Shown piece after piece: positions 41,662-50,239 of a stretch of DNA of 54,094 nt. Origin of the DNA: JBKBMT01 sp046295655 (GTDB taxonomy: Bacteria > Pseudomonadota > Alphaproteobacteria > Rhodobacterales > Rhodobacteraceae); assembly GCA_046295655.1 (NCBI GenBank), contig JBKBMT010000011.1, positions 1 to 54,094 of the forward strand. The letters run 5' to 3'. The stretch's first letter is position 1; the number at the start of each line of letters is the position of its first letter. Made by a program: the position numbers and the translations under genes. The notes under the pieces were generated by a model that was not told where the DNA came from, made no database searches, and saw only the letters and a program-made list of their open reading frames with translations.

Positions 41662-42906
41662 TTGATCGCGCCTCCCCCCGTCATCCTCGACCTCAGCCGC
41701 AGCGTCTCGCGACTGGGTAAGGGCGCGGCAACCGGGATAGACCGGGTCGAACGTGCCTGGCTCGAGCATCTTCTGGATCTTCCGGGGACGGTTCTTGCGC
41801 TCGTCCGGATCGTTGGCGGCTTCTGCCTGCTGGACCGGACGGGGATGGCTGCCCTGCACTCGATGGGGGCAGAAGGGGTTCCTGCGCTGCGCCCGGCGCT
41901 GCGCCCGGCCCTTGTCTGGCGGCGCGATCCCATCCGGGCGCGGGCCGAGACCGCGGTGCGCCGGCTGGCGATCGACGCTGCCTCGCGCGGTCGGGTCGGC
42001 CGGCTCCTGAGGCACGGGCTGTCCCCCGGCTTCGTCTATCTGAACCTGGGCCACAGCAACCTCGATGCACGGATCTTCGCGGCGATTCGATCGTCGGGCG
42101 GGCGGTCGGGGGCGCTGATCCACGATACGATCCCGCTCGATCATCCCGAATTGGTCCGGCCCGACAGGATCGCGCCCTTCGCGAGGGCTGTCGCGGCGGC
42201 GGCCGCGGCCGACCGGCTGATCTGCAACTCCGCCCACACGGCCGAACGCCTTGTCTGGCACATCGCTGGAACGCGCTCCCCTCCGCCGGTGACGGTGGCG
42301 CATCTGGGGGTCGATCCGCCCGGCGTTCCCGGTCCACTGCCCGAAGGTGTCGCGCGGGACCGGCCGGTGTTCCTCGCGCTCGGAACGATCGAGCCGCGCA
42401 AGAACCTCGCCCTGCTGCTGGATGTCTGGCAGGCGCTGGCGCGGTCCCGGCCAGCCGGGGCGCTGCCTCAGCTCGTGATCGCCGGGCGCAGGGGTTGGGC
42501 CGGGCGCGACCTGCTTGCCCGGCTCGACGAGCGGCCGGTGGGGGTGCTGGAGCTTTCCGACGTGGACGATGGGGCGCGAGCAGCGCTTTTCCGCCATGCC
42601 ACCGCGCTTCTGTTCCCGAGCCGTGCCGAAGGCTTCGGCCTGCCGCCGGCCGAAGCGGCCGCGGCCGGGCTTGCAGTGGTTTCGGCGCCGCTTCCGTCGG
42701 TGCGCGAAGTGCTTGGCGACTATCCCGTTTACGTCGATGCCAGCGATGGTTATGCTTGGCAGGAAACAATCCTGCGGCTGGCGTCGGGCGACGCAAGGCC
42801 GCGCGCGGAGGGGGCAGGGCGGGACGAGACGGTGCGGCTACCCACGTGGGCCGCGCATTTTCGGCAAGTCTTAAGCCTTTTCAGCGAGGGTGAAGTCCGG
42901 ACCTGA
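41662..42906 (+). CDS. Glycosyltransferase family 4 (GT-B)
   Basis: 414 residues with a TTG start at 41662, 1 bp after galU. The homology begins straight away (LDLSRSVSRLGKGAATGIDRVE), and earlier starts would overlap galU. GT-B C-terminal domain: LALGTIEPRKNLALLL and FPSRAEGFGLPPAEAAAAG with the E-x7-E pair. A retaining sugar transferase for the polysaccharide. The rare start codon may keep levels low relative to galU. Confidence 0.86.
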   Translation: MIAPPPVILDLSRSVSRLGKGAATGIDRVERAWLEHLLDLPGTVLALVRIVGGFCLLDRTGMAALHSMGAEGVPALRPALRPALVWRRDPIRARAETAVRRLAIDAASRGRVGRLLRHGLSPGFVYLNLGHSNLDARIFAAIRSSGGRSGALIHDTIPLDHPELVRPDRIAPFARAVAAAAAADRLICNSAHTAERLVWHIAGTRSPPPVTVAHLGVDPPGVPGPLPEGVARDRPVFLALGTIEPRKNLALLLDVWQALARSRPAGALPQLVIAGRRGWAGRDLLARLDERPVGVLELSDVDDGARAALFRHATALLFPSRAEGFGLPPAEAAAAGLAVVSAPLPSVREVLGDYPVYVDASDGYAWQETILRLASGDARPRAEGAGRDETVRLPTWAAHFRQVLSLFSEGEVRT

Positions 42907-42919
42907 CGGGGCAAGTCGC

Positions 42920-43930
42920 GTGGGGCTTTGGCAACGATACCGTCTGAGACTGGCGCGCAAGCGCTGGCGGTTTCGTGCCTTCCGCAAGCGGCGCGAGCTT
43001 GAGCCGGTGGTCGACCGGACGGCGGGCATCCGACGCGACGCCATCCTGCTGTTCTGCTGCCTGCGCAACGAACGTATCCGGCTTCCCTTTTTCCTGTCCT
43101 ACTACCGCAGGCTGGGCGTCGATCATTTCCTGTTCGTGGACAACGGGTCGGACGACGGGTCGCGCGAATACCTCGCCCAGCAGCCCGATGTGTCGGTCTG
43201 GTATTCCAGCCACAGCTACAAGCGGTCGCGTTTCGGCATGGACTGGTTGAACTGGCTGCTGATGCGCCACGGACACGGGCGCTGGACCCTGACCGTCGAT
43301 GCGGACGAGTTTCTTGTCTATCCGTTCTGCGACACGCGGCCGCTGCGCGCGCTGACCGACTGGCTCGATGCGTCCTCGATCCGGTCCTTCGGGGCCATGC
43401 TGATCGACATGTATCCGAAAGGGCCGATCGATGCCGTGCCCTACTGCGAAGGGCAGGACCCGCTTGAGATCGCTGCCTGGTTCGATTCCGCGAACTACAC
43501 GATCCGGCGCAACCACCGCTTCGGCAACCTGTGGATCCAGGGTGGCGCGCGGGCCCGGGTGTTCTTCGCCGATGCCCCGGAGCGGGCCCCGGCGCTGAAC
43601 AAGATCCCGCTGGTGCGCTGGCACCGCGCCTATGTCTATGTCAGCTCGACCCATATGCTGCTGCCGCGGGGGCTGAACCTTGTCTACGACGAATGGGGGG
43701 GCGAAAAGGCCTCGGGCTGCCTTCTGCACGCGAAGTTCCTGCACACCCTGACCGAGAAGGCCGAGGAGGAACTGCACCGGAAGGAACATTTCGCCGCCTC
43801 GAAGGAATATTGCGCCTATCGCGAGGGGCTTCTGCGGCATCCGGACCTTTGGTGCCGCTGGTCGGAGAGATACATCAACTGGCGCCAGCTCGAGATCCTC
43901 GGACTGATGTCCAAGGGGAACTGGGCGTGA
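42920..43930 (+). CDS. Glycosyltransferase family 2-like (Glyco_tranf_2_4 / GT92-like)
   Basis: 336 residues from GTG 42920; a GTG at 42890 would add ten residues and overlap the previous gene. After a basic N-terminus comes a GT-A fold: LFCCLRNERIRLPFFLSYYRRLGVDHFLFVDNGSDDG and the metal site DADEFLVYP. Typical of transferases in Rhodobacterales glycan clusters. Overlaps the next gene by GTGA at 43927. Confidence 0.85.
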   Translation: MGLWQRYRLRLARKRWRFRAFRKRRELEPVVDRTAGIRRDAILLFCCLRNERIRLPFFLSYYRRLGVDHFLFVDNGSDDGSREYLAQQPDVSVWYSSHSYKRSRFGMDWLNWLLMRHGHGRWTLTVDADEFLVYPFCDTRPLRALTDWLDASSIRSFGAMLIDMYPKGPIDAVPYCEGQDPLEIAAWFDSANYTIRRNHRFGNLWIQGGARARVFFADAPERAPALNKIPLVRWHRAYVYVSSTHMLLPRGLNLVYDEWGGEKASGCLLHAKFLHTLTEKAEEELHRKEHFAASKEYCAYREGLLRHPDLWCRWSERYINWRQLEILGLMSKGNWA

Positions 43931-45624
43931 CGCTCGGTTTCATCATACTGTGCCACACCGCGCTCGACCGCGCGGCGCAGGTCGCCCGGCACTGGGCGGA
44001 ACGCGGCTGCCCCGTGGCGATCCACGTCGACACGCGGGTGGACCGCGCCGGCCTGACGGCGCTGCAGCATGAGCTTGCTGGCCACGACAACATCGTCTTC
44101 AGTCGCCGCCACCGCTGCGAATGGGGGACCTGGGGGCTGGTCGGGGCGACGATCGATGCCGCGACGCTGCTGCTCGCGCGCTTCCCGGGTGTCCGGCACG
44201 TCTATCTGGCCTCGGGCGCCTGCCTGCCGCTGCGTCCGGTCGAGGATCTGGTCGCCTATCTGGATGCCCGGCCACGGACCGATTTCATCCAGTCGGTGAC
44301 GACCGCCGATGTGGGCTGGACGATCGGCGGGCTTGATCGCGAACGATTCACCTTGCGGTTTCCCTTTGCGTGGCGCCGGAACCGCTGGCTTTTCGACCGG
44401 TATGTATCCTTGCAGCGGCGGCTCGGCCTGCGGCGCCGAATCCCCGACGGGTTGGTGCCGCATCTCGGGTCGCAATGGTGGTGCCTGTCGCGCCCCACCC
44501 TGGAGGCGATCCTGAACGACCCGGACCGGCCGGTCTGGGACCGCTATTTCCGCCGGGTCTGGATCCCCGACGAAAGCTATTTCCAGACGCTTGTCCGGCT
44601 TCATTCCACCACGGTCGAGAGCCGCTCGCTGACGCTGTCCAAATTCGATTTCCAGGGCCAGCCCCACATCTTCTATGACGACCACCTGCAATTGCTGCGC
44701 CGGTCGGACTGTTTCGTGGCGCGCAAGATCTGGCCCCAGGCCGAGCGCCTCTATCAGACCTTTCTCGGACCCGGAACCGCCGCCCAGGCGCAGGCCGAAC
44801 CGCAACCGGGCAAGATCGACCGTCTGTTCTCGCGCGCCGTCGAACGGCGGACGCGGGGACGTCCGGGCCTTTACATGCAAAGCCGATGGCCCAACGACGG
44901 ATGGGAGAACGGGCGCACCGCCGCGCCCTACTCGGTCTTTCAGGGCTTCGCGGAAGTGTTCGAGGATTTCGAACTCTGGCTGGGGAAATGCATCGGCACA
45001 AGGGTTCACGGCCATCTGTTCGCGCCCGAGCGCGTGCAGTTCGCGGGCGGAGAGGCGGTGTTCAACGGCTGTCTGTCCGACAGTGCACGGCTGCGCGACT
45101 GGGAACCCCGGATGTTTCTGACGAACCTGATCTGGGCGACGCGGGGCGAACGGCAGTGCTTCCAGTTCGGGCCCGGCGACAACCAGGCGATCGCGCCCTT
45201 CTTCGCCGGCGATCCCAATGCCCAAGTGTCGGTCATCTCGGGCGCCTGGGCGATCCCGTTGTTCCGCATGAAGGGCGAATTCTCGGACATCCGGCGCGAG
45301 GCGGCACAGTTGCAGCGGATCGAGTCCGACCATCTGACGCTTCTGCGCAGCGTGCGGTGCAAGGCGCGCGTGCGGATCTGGACCTTGTCGGACTTTCTCG
45401 AGGCGCCGGTGGAGGCCCTGCAGGGTGTCATCGAGGAAATCAGCCCGACCGCCCTGCGCCGCCTCGGCGAGGCGCCGCGCCTGCGCGACCTGACCGGCTT
45501 CGGCCGGTTCCTGCAGGAGCTTCGCAACCAGGGGATGCAGCCGACGCTGGTGGGCGATGTGCCGCTGGACGATGAGGTGCCGGCGTCACCGGGGCGCCGC
45601 AGCCGGCCCTATCTGGTGCAATGA
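43927..45624 (+). CDS. GT14 core-2/I-branching-type N-acetylglucosaminyltransferase with extra C-terminal domain
   Basis: 565 residues. Residues 1 to about 270 are a GT14-like domain (VTLGFIILCHTALDRAAQVARHW, IHVDTRVDR, VYLASGACLPLRPVEDL, GSQWWCLSR, WIPDESYFQTLV). The remaining 290 residues form a second, soluble domain of the DUF5927/DUF5928 type (from memory), containing MQSRWPNDGWENGR and a charged C-terminus. This second domain starts with a P-loop-like PGLYMQSR and may be sulfotransferase-related. Probably branches or caps the glycan. Start overlaps the previous stop. Confidence 0.82.
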   Translation: MTLGFIILCHTALDRAAQVARHWAERGCPVAIHVDTRVDRAGLTALQHELAGHDNIVFSRRHRCEWGTWGLVGATIDAATLLLARFPGVRHVYLASGACLPLRPVEDLVAYLDARPRTDFIQSVTTADVGWTIGGLDRERFTLRFPFAWRRNRWLFDRYVSLQRRLGLRRRIPDGLVPHLGSQWWCLSRPTLEAILNDPDRPVWDRYFRRVWIPDESYFQTLVRLHSTTVESRSLTLSKFDFQGQPHIFYDDHLQLLRRSDCFVARKIWPQAERLYQTFLGPGTAAQAQAEPQPGKIDRLFSRAVERRTRGRPGLYMQSRWPNDGWENGRTAAPYSVFQGFAEVFEDFELWLGKCIGTRVHGHLFAPERVQFAGGEAVFNGCLSDSARLRDWEPRMFLTNLIWATRGERQCFQFGPGDNQAIAPFFAGDPNAQVSVISGAWAIPLFRMKGEFSDIRREAAQLQRIESDHLTLLRSVRCKARVRIWTLSDFLEAPVEALQGVIEEISPTALRRLGEAPRLRDLTGFGRFLQELRNQGMQPTLVGDVPLDDEVPASPGRRSRPYLVQ

Positions 45625-45628
45625 GCCC

Positions 45629-47044
45629 ATGGGAGGTGCCGGTTTCGACAGTTTCATCCTGATCGCCGGGATGCGGACAGGGTCGAACTTTCTCGAGGCG
45701 AACCTCAACGCACTGGGCGGCGTCACCTGCCATGGCGAGGCGTTCAATCCCCATTTCATCGGCCGCAAGGATTGTTCCGAGCTGCTCGGTATCGACCTGG
45801 CGCAGCGCGACGCCGATCCGATCGCACTGCTAGAGGCAATGCGCCGGGCCGGGGGCATGCCGGGGTTCCGCTTCTTCCACGATCACGACCCGCGGGTGCT
45901 GGCCCATTGCCTTGCAGACCGGCGCTGCGCGAAGATCGTGCTGACGCGCAATCCGCTGGACAGCTACCTGTCATTACAGATCGCCAGGGAAACCGGGCAG
46001 TGGAAGCTGGGCGACGTGCGCCGTCGCAGGCGCGCGGTCGTCCGCTTCGAGCCGGCGGGATTCGAGCGGCATGTGGCCGAGCAGACGGCGTTCTACCGGA
46101 CGGTGATGCAGGCGCTTCAGGTCTCGGGGCAGACCGCGCTCTGGCTCGACTATGACGACGTGCAGGATCTGGACGTGCTGAACGGGATTGCCGCCTTCCT
46201 GGGGGTCGAGGGACGGCTCCAGGCGCCGGTGGACAGCCTGAAGCGGCAGAATCCCGAGGATCCCGCCGAGAAGGTCGAAAACCCCGCGGAGATGGCGGCC
46301 GCGCTGGCAGGCCGCGACTGGTTCGACCTTGGCCGGGTGCCGGGACTCGAGCCGCGCCGGGGCGCGGCGATCGGCAGCTGGGTGGCAGCCTCCGGTGCCG
46401 GCGCGCTCTATGCGCCGGTGCGCGGCGGTCCGGAGCGGACGGTGCGGCGCTGGCTTGCCGCGCTGTCCGTTCCGGGGCGCGCGCCGGGGTTGCGGGACGG
46501 GCTGAGTCAGAAGGATCTGCGCCGTTGGCTGGCCGACTGGCCCGCCTCGCGATCCTTCACCGTGTTGCGTCACCCCCTGCCGCGGGCGTGGCATGTCTTT
46601 CACGGGCAGATCCTGACCGGCGCGCGCCCTCAGGCCCGTGCGGTCCTGGAACGCTTCGCCCGGATCGACCTGCCGCCACCCGGCACGCCCGCGCTGCCAG
46701 AGGAGATGGCCGAGGCGTTCCTGGGCTTTCTCCGGTTCCTGAAGGCCAATCTTGCCGGGCAGACCGCCGCGCGGATCGACCCGCACTGGGCCGGACAATC
46801 GGCGGTCCTTCAGGGGTTCGGGCAGGTGAAGCTGCCGGATTTCGTGCTGCGCGAGGAAGGCCTGGGCCGCGGGCTGCGCAGCCTGGCGGAAGAGATCGGC
46901 GCCCCCATGCCCCACCTCGCGGTCGACCCCGCCGACAGCACCCCGGGGCTCGACAGGGTCGTCACCGACGAGATGCAGGCGGCGGTGCGCGAGGCCTATC
47001 CGCGCGATTTCGCCCTGCTGGGCTTCGGCGACTGGCCGGGCTGA
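45629..47044 (+). CDS. PAPS-dependent sulfotransferase (NodH-like), apparently double-domain
   Basis: 471 residues, ATG 45629, 4 bp after the GT14 stop. The first half has the 5'-phosphosulfate loop GMRTGSNFLEANLN and the 3'-phosphate site LTRNPLDSYLSLQI, as in nodulation sulfotransferase NodH/Stf0. The second half begins a new sulfotransferase-like segment (SFTVLRHPLPRAWHVFHGQIL) without its own clear PAPS loop. It would transfer sulfate to a sugar of the cluster's product. PAPS supply (13607) and PAP removal (38626) are encoded in the same window. Confidence 0.85.
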   Translation: MGGAGFDSFILIAGMRTGSNFLEANLNALGGVTCHGEAFNPHFIGRKDCSELLGIDLAQRDADPIALLEAMRRAGGMPGFRFFHDHDPRVLAHCLADRRCAKIVLTRNPLDSYLSLQIARETGQWKLGDVRRRRRAVVRFEPAGFERHVAEQTAFYRTVMQALQVSGQTALWLDYDDVQDLDVLNGIAAFLGVEGRLQAPVDSLKRQNPEDPAEKVENPAEMAAALAGRDWFDLGRVPGLEPRRGAAIGSWVAASGAGALYAPVRGGPERTVRRWLAALSVPGRAPGLRDGLSQKDLRRWLADWPASRSFTVLRHPLPRAWHVFHGQILTGARPQARAVLERFARIDLPPPGTPALPEEMAEAFLGFLRFLKANLAGQTAARIDPHWAGQSAVLQGFGQVKLPDFVLREEGLGRGLRSLAEEIGAPMPHLAVDPADSTPGLDRVVTDEMQAAVREAYPRDFALLGFGDWPG

Positions 47045-47069
47045 AGGGCCGGCCGCCTCGCGTCGGGGA

Positions 47070-47534
47070 TCAGGCCGCCTGCGGGCTTCGCGCCTCGGTC
47101 AGGATCGCGTGCAGCGTCGTCGGATTGGAGTTCGCCCGCAGCTTGGTGCAGATGCCCGGATCCCGCATGGTCCGGGAGACGAGCGCGAGTGCCTTCAGAT
47201 GCTCGACCCCCGAATCCTTGGGCGCGAAAAGGGTGAAGATCAGATCGACCGGCTGACGGTCAACGCTGTCGAAATCCATCGGCCGCTCCAGCCGGACGAA
47301 CAGACCGACGATCCGCTCCATCCCTTCCAGGCGCGCATGCGGCAGCGCGATGCCGTGGCCCACGCCGGTGGGCCCGAGGCTTTCGCGTTCCTGAAGCCCG
47401 TCCATCGCGAGGGAAGGATCGATGCCGTAGATCCCGCCTGCCATGTCGGCGAGTTCCTGAAACAGGCGCTTCTTGCTGGTCATCTGTCCGATGACCCGCA
47501 CGGCTTCGGGAGGAAGCAGGGTCGATATGTCCAT
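47070..47534 (-). CDS. ptsN: PTS nitrogen regulatory protein EIIA-Ntr
   Basis: 154 residues. Phosphorylatable His66 in GHGIALPHARL, and typical length and fold. It receives phosphate from NPr and regulates potassium, nitrogen and envelope functions by protein contacts. It lies 28 bp downstream of hpf, the standard order in proteobacteria. Confidence 0.96.
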   Translation of the reverse strand: MDISTLLPPEAVRVIGQMTSKKRLFQELADMAGGIYGIDPSLAMDGLQERESLGPTGVGHGIALPHARLEGMERIVGLFVRLERPMDFDSVDRQPVDLIFTLFAPKDSGVEHLKALALVSRTMRDPGICTKLRANSNPTTLHAILTEARSPQAA

Positions 47535-47562
47535 GAACCTTGTCCGGGCCGCCGGGGCGTCC

Positions 47563-48138
47563 CTATTTGCTGTTGCGCGGGTCGATCCAGCCGATGTTTC
47601 CGTCGTCGCGGCGATAGACCACGTTCACCCCGCCATGCCCTTCGTTGCGGAACACCAGAAGCTTCTGGCCCGACAGCTCCATCTGCATCACCGCCTCGCC
47701 GACCGAGACCGAAGGCACCTTGGCCTCCATCTCGGCAATGATGATCGGTTGCAGCGTGTCGCCTTCGGCCCCCTCCGGTTCCTCGGATGCGGCGAGGATA
47801 TAGGCGGAACCGGCGTCGAACTCAACAGGCCGCGCACGGCGGTCGTGATGGTCACGCAGCCGGCGCTTGTGCCGGCGCATCTGCTTGTCCATCTTCTCGC
47901 GGCAGCTTTCGAAGGCGGCATAGATCTCGGGCGCCTGGCCCCTTGCCTGGGCGGTCAGCCCGGTGGAGAGGTGAATCGTCGCCTCGCAGACAAGCTCGTG
48001 CCCGTTGCGGGAAAAGACCACGATGGCATCGGTCGGGCGCTGGGCGTACTTCTCGACCGTCTCGCCCAGCTCCGCCTTCACATGGGTCTGCAGAGCCTCG
48101 CCGATATCGATCTGCTTGCCACTGATCTGGTAGCGCAT
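47563..48138 (-). CDS. hpf: Long-form ribosome hibernation promoting factor
   Basis: 191 residues. The N-terminal RaiA/HPF domain (MRYQISGKQIDIGEALQTHVKAELGE...) binds the 30S subunit. The C-terminal dimer domain (EAVMQMELSGQKLLVFRNEGHGGVNVVYRRDDGNIGWIDP) joins two ribosomes into a 100S dimer in slow growth. A TTGACA promoter element is seen about 180 bp upstream. Confidence 0.95.
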   Translation of the reverse strand: MRYQISGKQIDIGEALQTHVKAELGETVEKYAQRPTDAIVVFSRNGHELVCEATIHLSTGLTAQARGQAPEIYAAFESCREKMDKQMRRHKRRLRDHHDRRARPVEFDAGSAYILAASEEPEGAEGDTLQPIIIAEMEAKVPSVSVGEAVMQMELSGQKLLVFRNEGHGGVNVVYRRDDGNIGWIDPRNSK

Positions 48139-48289
48139 GGTGACTCCTTTGTCGGTTCGGACACCCGCATATCCTGCGACAGGCAGGCTTTACGGCCGGT
48201 GGATCCCGTTCTCCACGGATCGTGTGCGCGCGGGTCCCGGTGGGCGGGACCGCGGTCGCTGAAAGGGCGAGACTTCGCACGCATCGGAT

Positions 48290-48320
48290 GTATTTGGCGA
48301 TACGGTCCGGCGGCTGTCAA
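48290..48320 (-). promoter_or_regulatory. Candidate hpf promoter
   Basis: On the minus strand a consensus TTGACA (48320-48315) and, after 19 bases, AAATAC (48295-48290). It lies in the 199-bp lptB-hpf gap and gives a leader of about 145 bases. Spacing is longer than optimal. Confidence 0.35.
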
Positions 48321-48337
48321 CCGGCTGCCGAAGCGGC

Positions 48338-49114
48338 TCAGCCGATGCGGAAGCCCTGGCCCAGATAGACCCGGCGCACGTTCTCGTCGGCGATCACCTC
48401 GTCGGTGGTGCCCGACATCAGCACGCGCCCGTCGTGCAGGATGAAGGCGCGGTCGACGATTTCGAGCGTCTCGCGCACGTTGTGGTCGGTGATCAGCACC
48501 CCGATCCCGCGGCCCTTCAGGTCGTGGACGAGCCCCCGGATCTCTCCCACCGCAATCGGATCGACGCCTGCGAAGGGTTCGTCCAGCAGAACGTATTTCG
48601 GATCGGCGGCCAGGCAGCGCGCGATCTCGACCCGCCGCCTTTCGCCGCCCGACAGCGACAGTGCCGGGGCGCGGCGCAGGTGGGTGATGGAGAATTCGCC
48701 CAGCAGTTCCTCCAGCCGCTCGCGCCGCTTGTGCCGGTCGCCCTCGACGATCTCGAGCACCGCCAGGATGTTGTCCTCGACCGACAGACCGCGGAAGATC
48801 GACACTTCCTGCGGCAGATAGCCGAGCCCCAGCCGCGCCCGGCGATACATGGGCAGTGCGGTCACGTCGCGCCCGTCCAGGATCACCTCGCCGGAATCGG
48901 GGGTGACAAGGCCCGAGATGGCATAGAAGCATGTGGTCTTGCCCGACCCGTTGGGGCCGAGCAGGGCAACCACCTCGCCCCGGCCCAGATCGAGGTTCAC
49001 GTCGCGCAGCACCGGGCGGCGGCGATAGCTCTTGCGAAGGCCGCGCACCCAGAGGCCGGCGCCGCCCTGCGCCGCGGTCAGGCCGGCGCTGCGCAGGGCA
49101 TCCTCGGCGGCCAT
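48338..49114 (-). CDS. lptB: LPS export ABC transporter ATP-binding protein
   Basis: 258 residues. Walker A GPNGSGKTTC, Q-loop YLPQEVSIFR, signature LSGGERRRVEI, Walker B VLLDEPFAGVDP and the switch His in ITDHNV. It powers lipopolysaccharide extraction by LptFG. About 18 residues precede the usual LptB start. Its start overlaps the lptA stop (ATGA on the minus strand). Confidence 0.97.
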   Translation of the reverse strand: MAAEDALRSAGLTAAQGGAGLWVRGLRKSYRRRPVLRDVNLDLGRGEVVALLGPNGSGKTTCFYAISGLVTPDSGEVILDGRDVTALPMYRRARLGLGYLPQEVSIFRGLSVEDNILAVLEIVEGDRHKRRERLEELLGEFSITHLRRAPALSLSGGERRRVEIARCLAADPKYVLLDEPFAGVDPIAVGEIRGLVHDLKGRGIGVLITDHNVRETLEIVDRAFILHDGRVLMSGTTDEVIADENVRRVYLGQGFRIG

Positions 49115-49611
49115 CAGTTTCCGCTGCCGGGCTGAAAGACGGTGCGCACCCGTCCTTCCATCCGGCCGGTCCCCGCGGTGAGGTCGGCCACCAGCCGCTC
49201 GCCCGCGATCGTGGCGCCGCCCTGGGTCAGCAGCACCGACCCCGACATCACCAGCGCGCCGCTGGTCACGTCATACCGGGCTTCCTGCGCCTCGGCCGCC
49301 TCGGCCGCCGTGGCCAGCGTTACCCCGCCCGAGGCGCGCACGGCGCGGATACCCTCGCCCGCGGTGCCGTAATCGACCTCTACCCGCGGCGCGGCCAGCC
49401 TCAGCTCTCCCTGCGCGACCACGACATTGCCAAGAAACACGGCCTGGCCCGTGGCATTGTCCACCTCCAGGCTGTCGGACGTCACCTCGACAGGCGCGCG
49501 CGTGTCCTGGCGCAGACCGGAAAAGCCGACCTGCATCCCCTGCGCCGCGGCGGGGAAGACCGGAACGACGGCCATAAGCAGAGCGGACAGGAACAGGGCT
49601 GGGGGGCGCAT
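49114..49611 (-). CDS. lptA: LPS transport periplasmic protein LptA
   Basis: 165 residues. Signal peptide LFLSALLMAVVPVFPAAAQG, then an OstA-type beta-jellyroll (VTSDSLEVDNATGQAVFLGNVVVAQGELRL...). It forms the periplasmic bridge for lipopolysaccharide between LptC and LptD. Between lptC (6 bp away) and lptB (overlap). Confidence 0.94.
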   Translation of the reverse strand: MRPPALFLSALLMAVVPVFPAAAQGMQVGFSGLRQDTRAPVEVTSDSLEVDNATGQAVFLGNVVVAQGELRLAAPRVEVDYGTAGEGIRAVRASGGVTLATAAEAAEAQEARYDVTSGALVMSGSVLLTQGGATIAGERLVADLTAGTGRMEGRVRTVFQPGSGN

Positions 49612-49617
49612 GCGGGC

Positions 49618-50235
49618 TCACGGGTCGGAATGTCCGGGCCGGTATAGCAGCCGCACGCCGTCCTTGAAAACCAGAACCTCGGCGCGGTCGCGGTCGGGGC
49701 GTTCGATCACCATTGCGCCCGCCTCGATCCGTCCCGGAGGACCGGATCCGACCACCGGCGCCGGGCTTTCCACCCGCGTCCGGTCCAGCGCGGCGACGAG
49801 CGTCGCGCTTTCCACCCGCCAGCCGCTGGAGGTTTCGATCAGCGCATCGCCCGACAGCACCAGAACGCCGCGATTGCGGTCGATCCGTGCCTCTGCGGCC
49901 CGTGCCTCGGTCCGGCCGCCGCCTTCGGTCACGAGCAGCAGCCGGGGTTCGGCCGCCCGTCCGCCGCCCCCGGTCGCATCCGGCAGCGTCTGTGCCATCC
50001 CGGCGGTCAGGCGGATCGCCGCGCCGTCCCGGGTCAGCCCGGTATATTCGGGCGCGGTCATCCGAGGTTCGCGCAGCAGCGCGTCGAGATCGGCCTCGGA
50101 ATAGGGCAGCACATCGCCCGGTTCGCGCCCGCGCGACAGCAGGAACACCGTGGACAGAAGCGCCAGCCCGCCCAGCACCAGCCCGAGTTTCAGCGCTCCG
50201 ACGATCCGCGAATAGGCCCCGCCGCCCCGCGCCAT
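49618..50235 (-). CDS. lptC: LPS export protein LptC
   Basis: 205 residues with one N-terminal membrane helix (LKLGLVLGGLALLSTVFLLS) and a periplasmic LptC beta domain (MTAPEYTGLTRDGAAIRLTAG...). It links the inner-membrane complex to LptA. It starts 5 bp downstream of the rnd stop, so rnd-lptC-lptA-lptB look like one operon. Confidence 0.92.
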   Translation of the reverse strand: MARGGGAYSRIVGALKLGLVLGGLALLSTVFLLSRGREPGDVLPYSEADLDALLREPRMTAPEYTGLTRDGAAIRLTAGMAQTLPDATGGGGRAAEPRLLLVTEGGGRTEARAAEARIDRNRGVLVLSGDALIETSSGWRVESATLVAALDRTRVESPAPVVGSGPPGRIEAGAMVIERPDRDRAEVLVFKDGVRLLYRPGHSDP

Positions 50236-50239
50236 GGCA

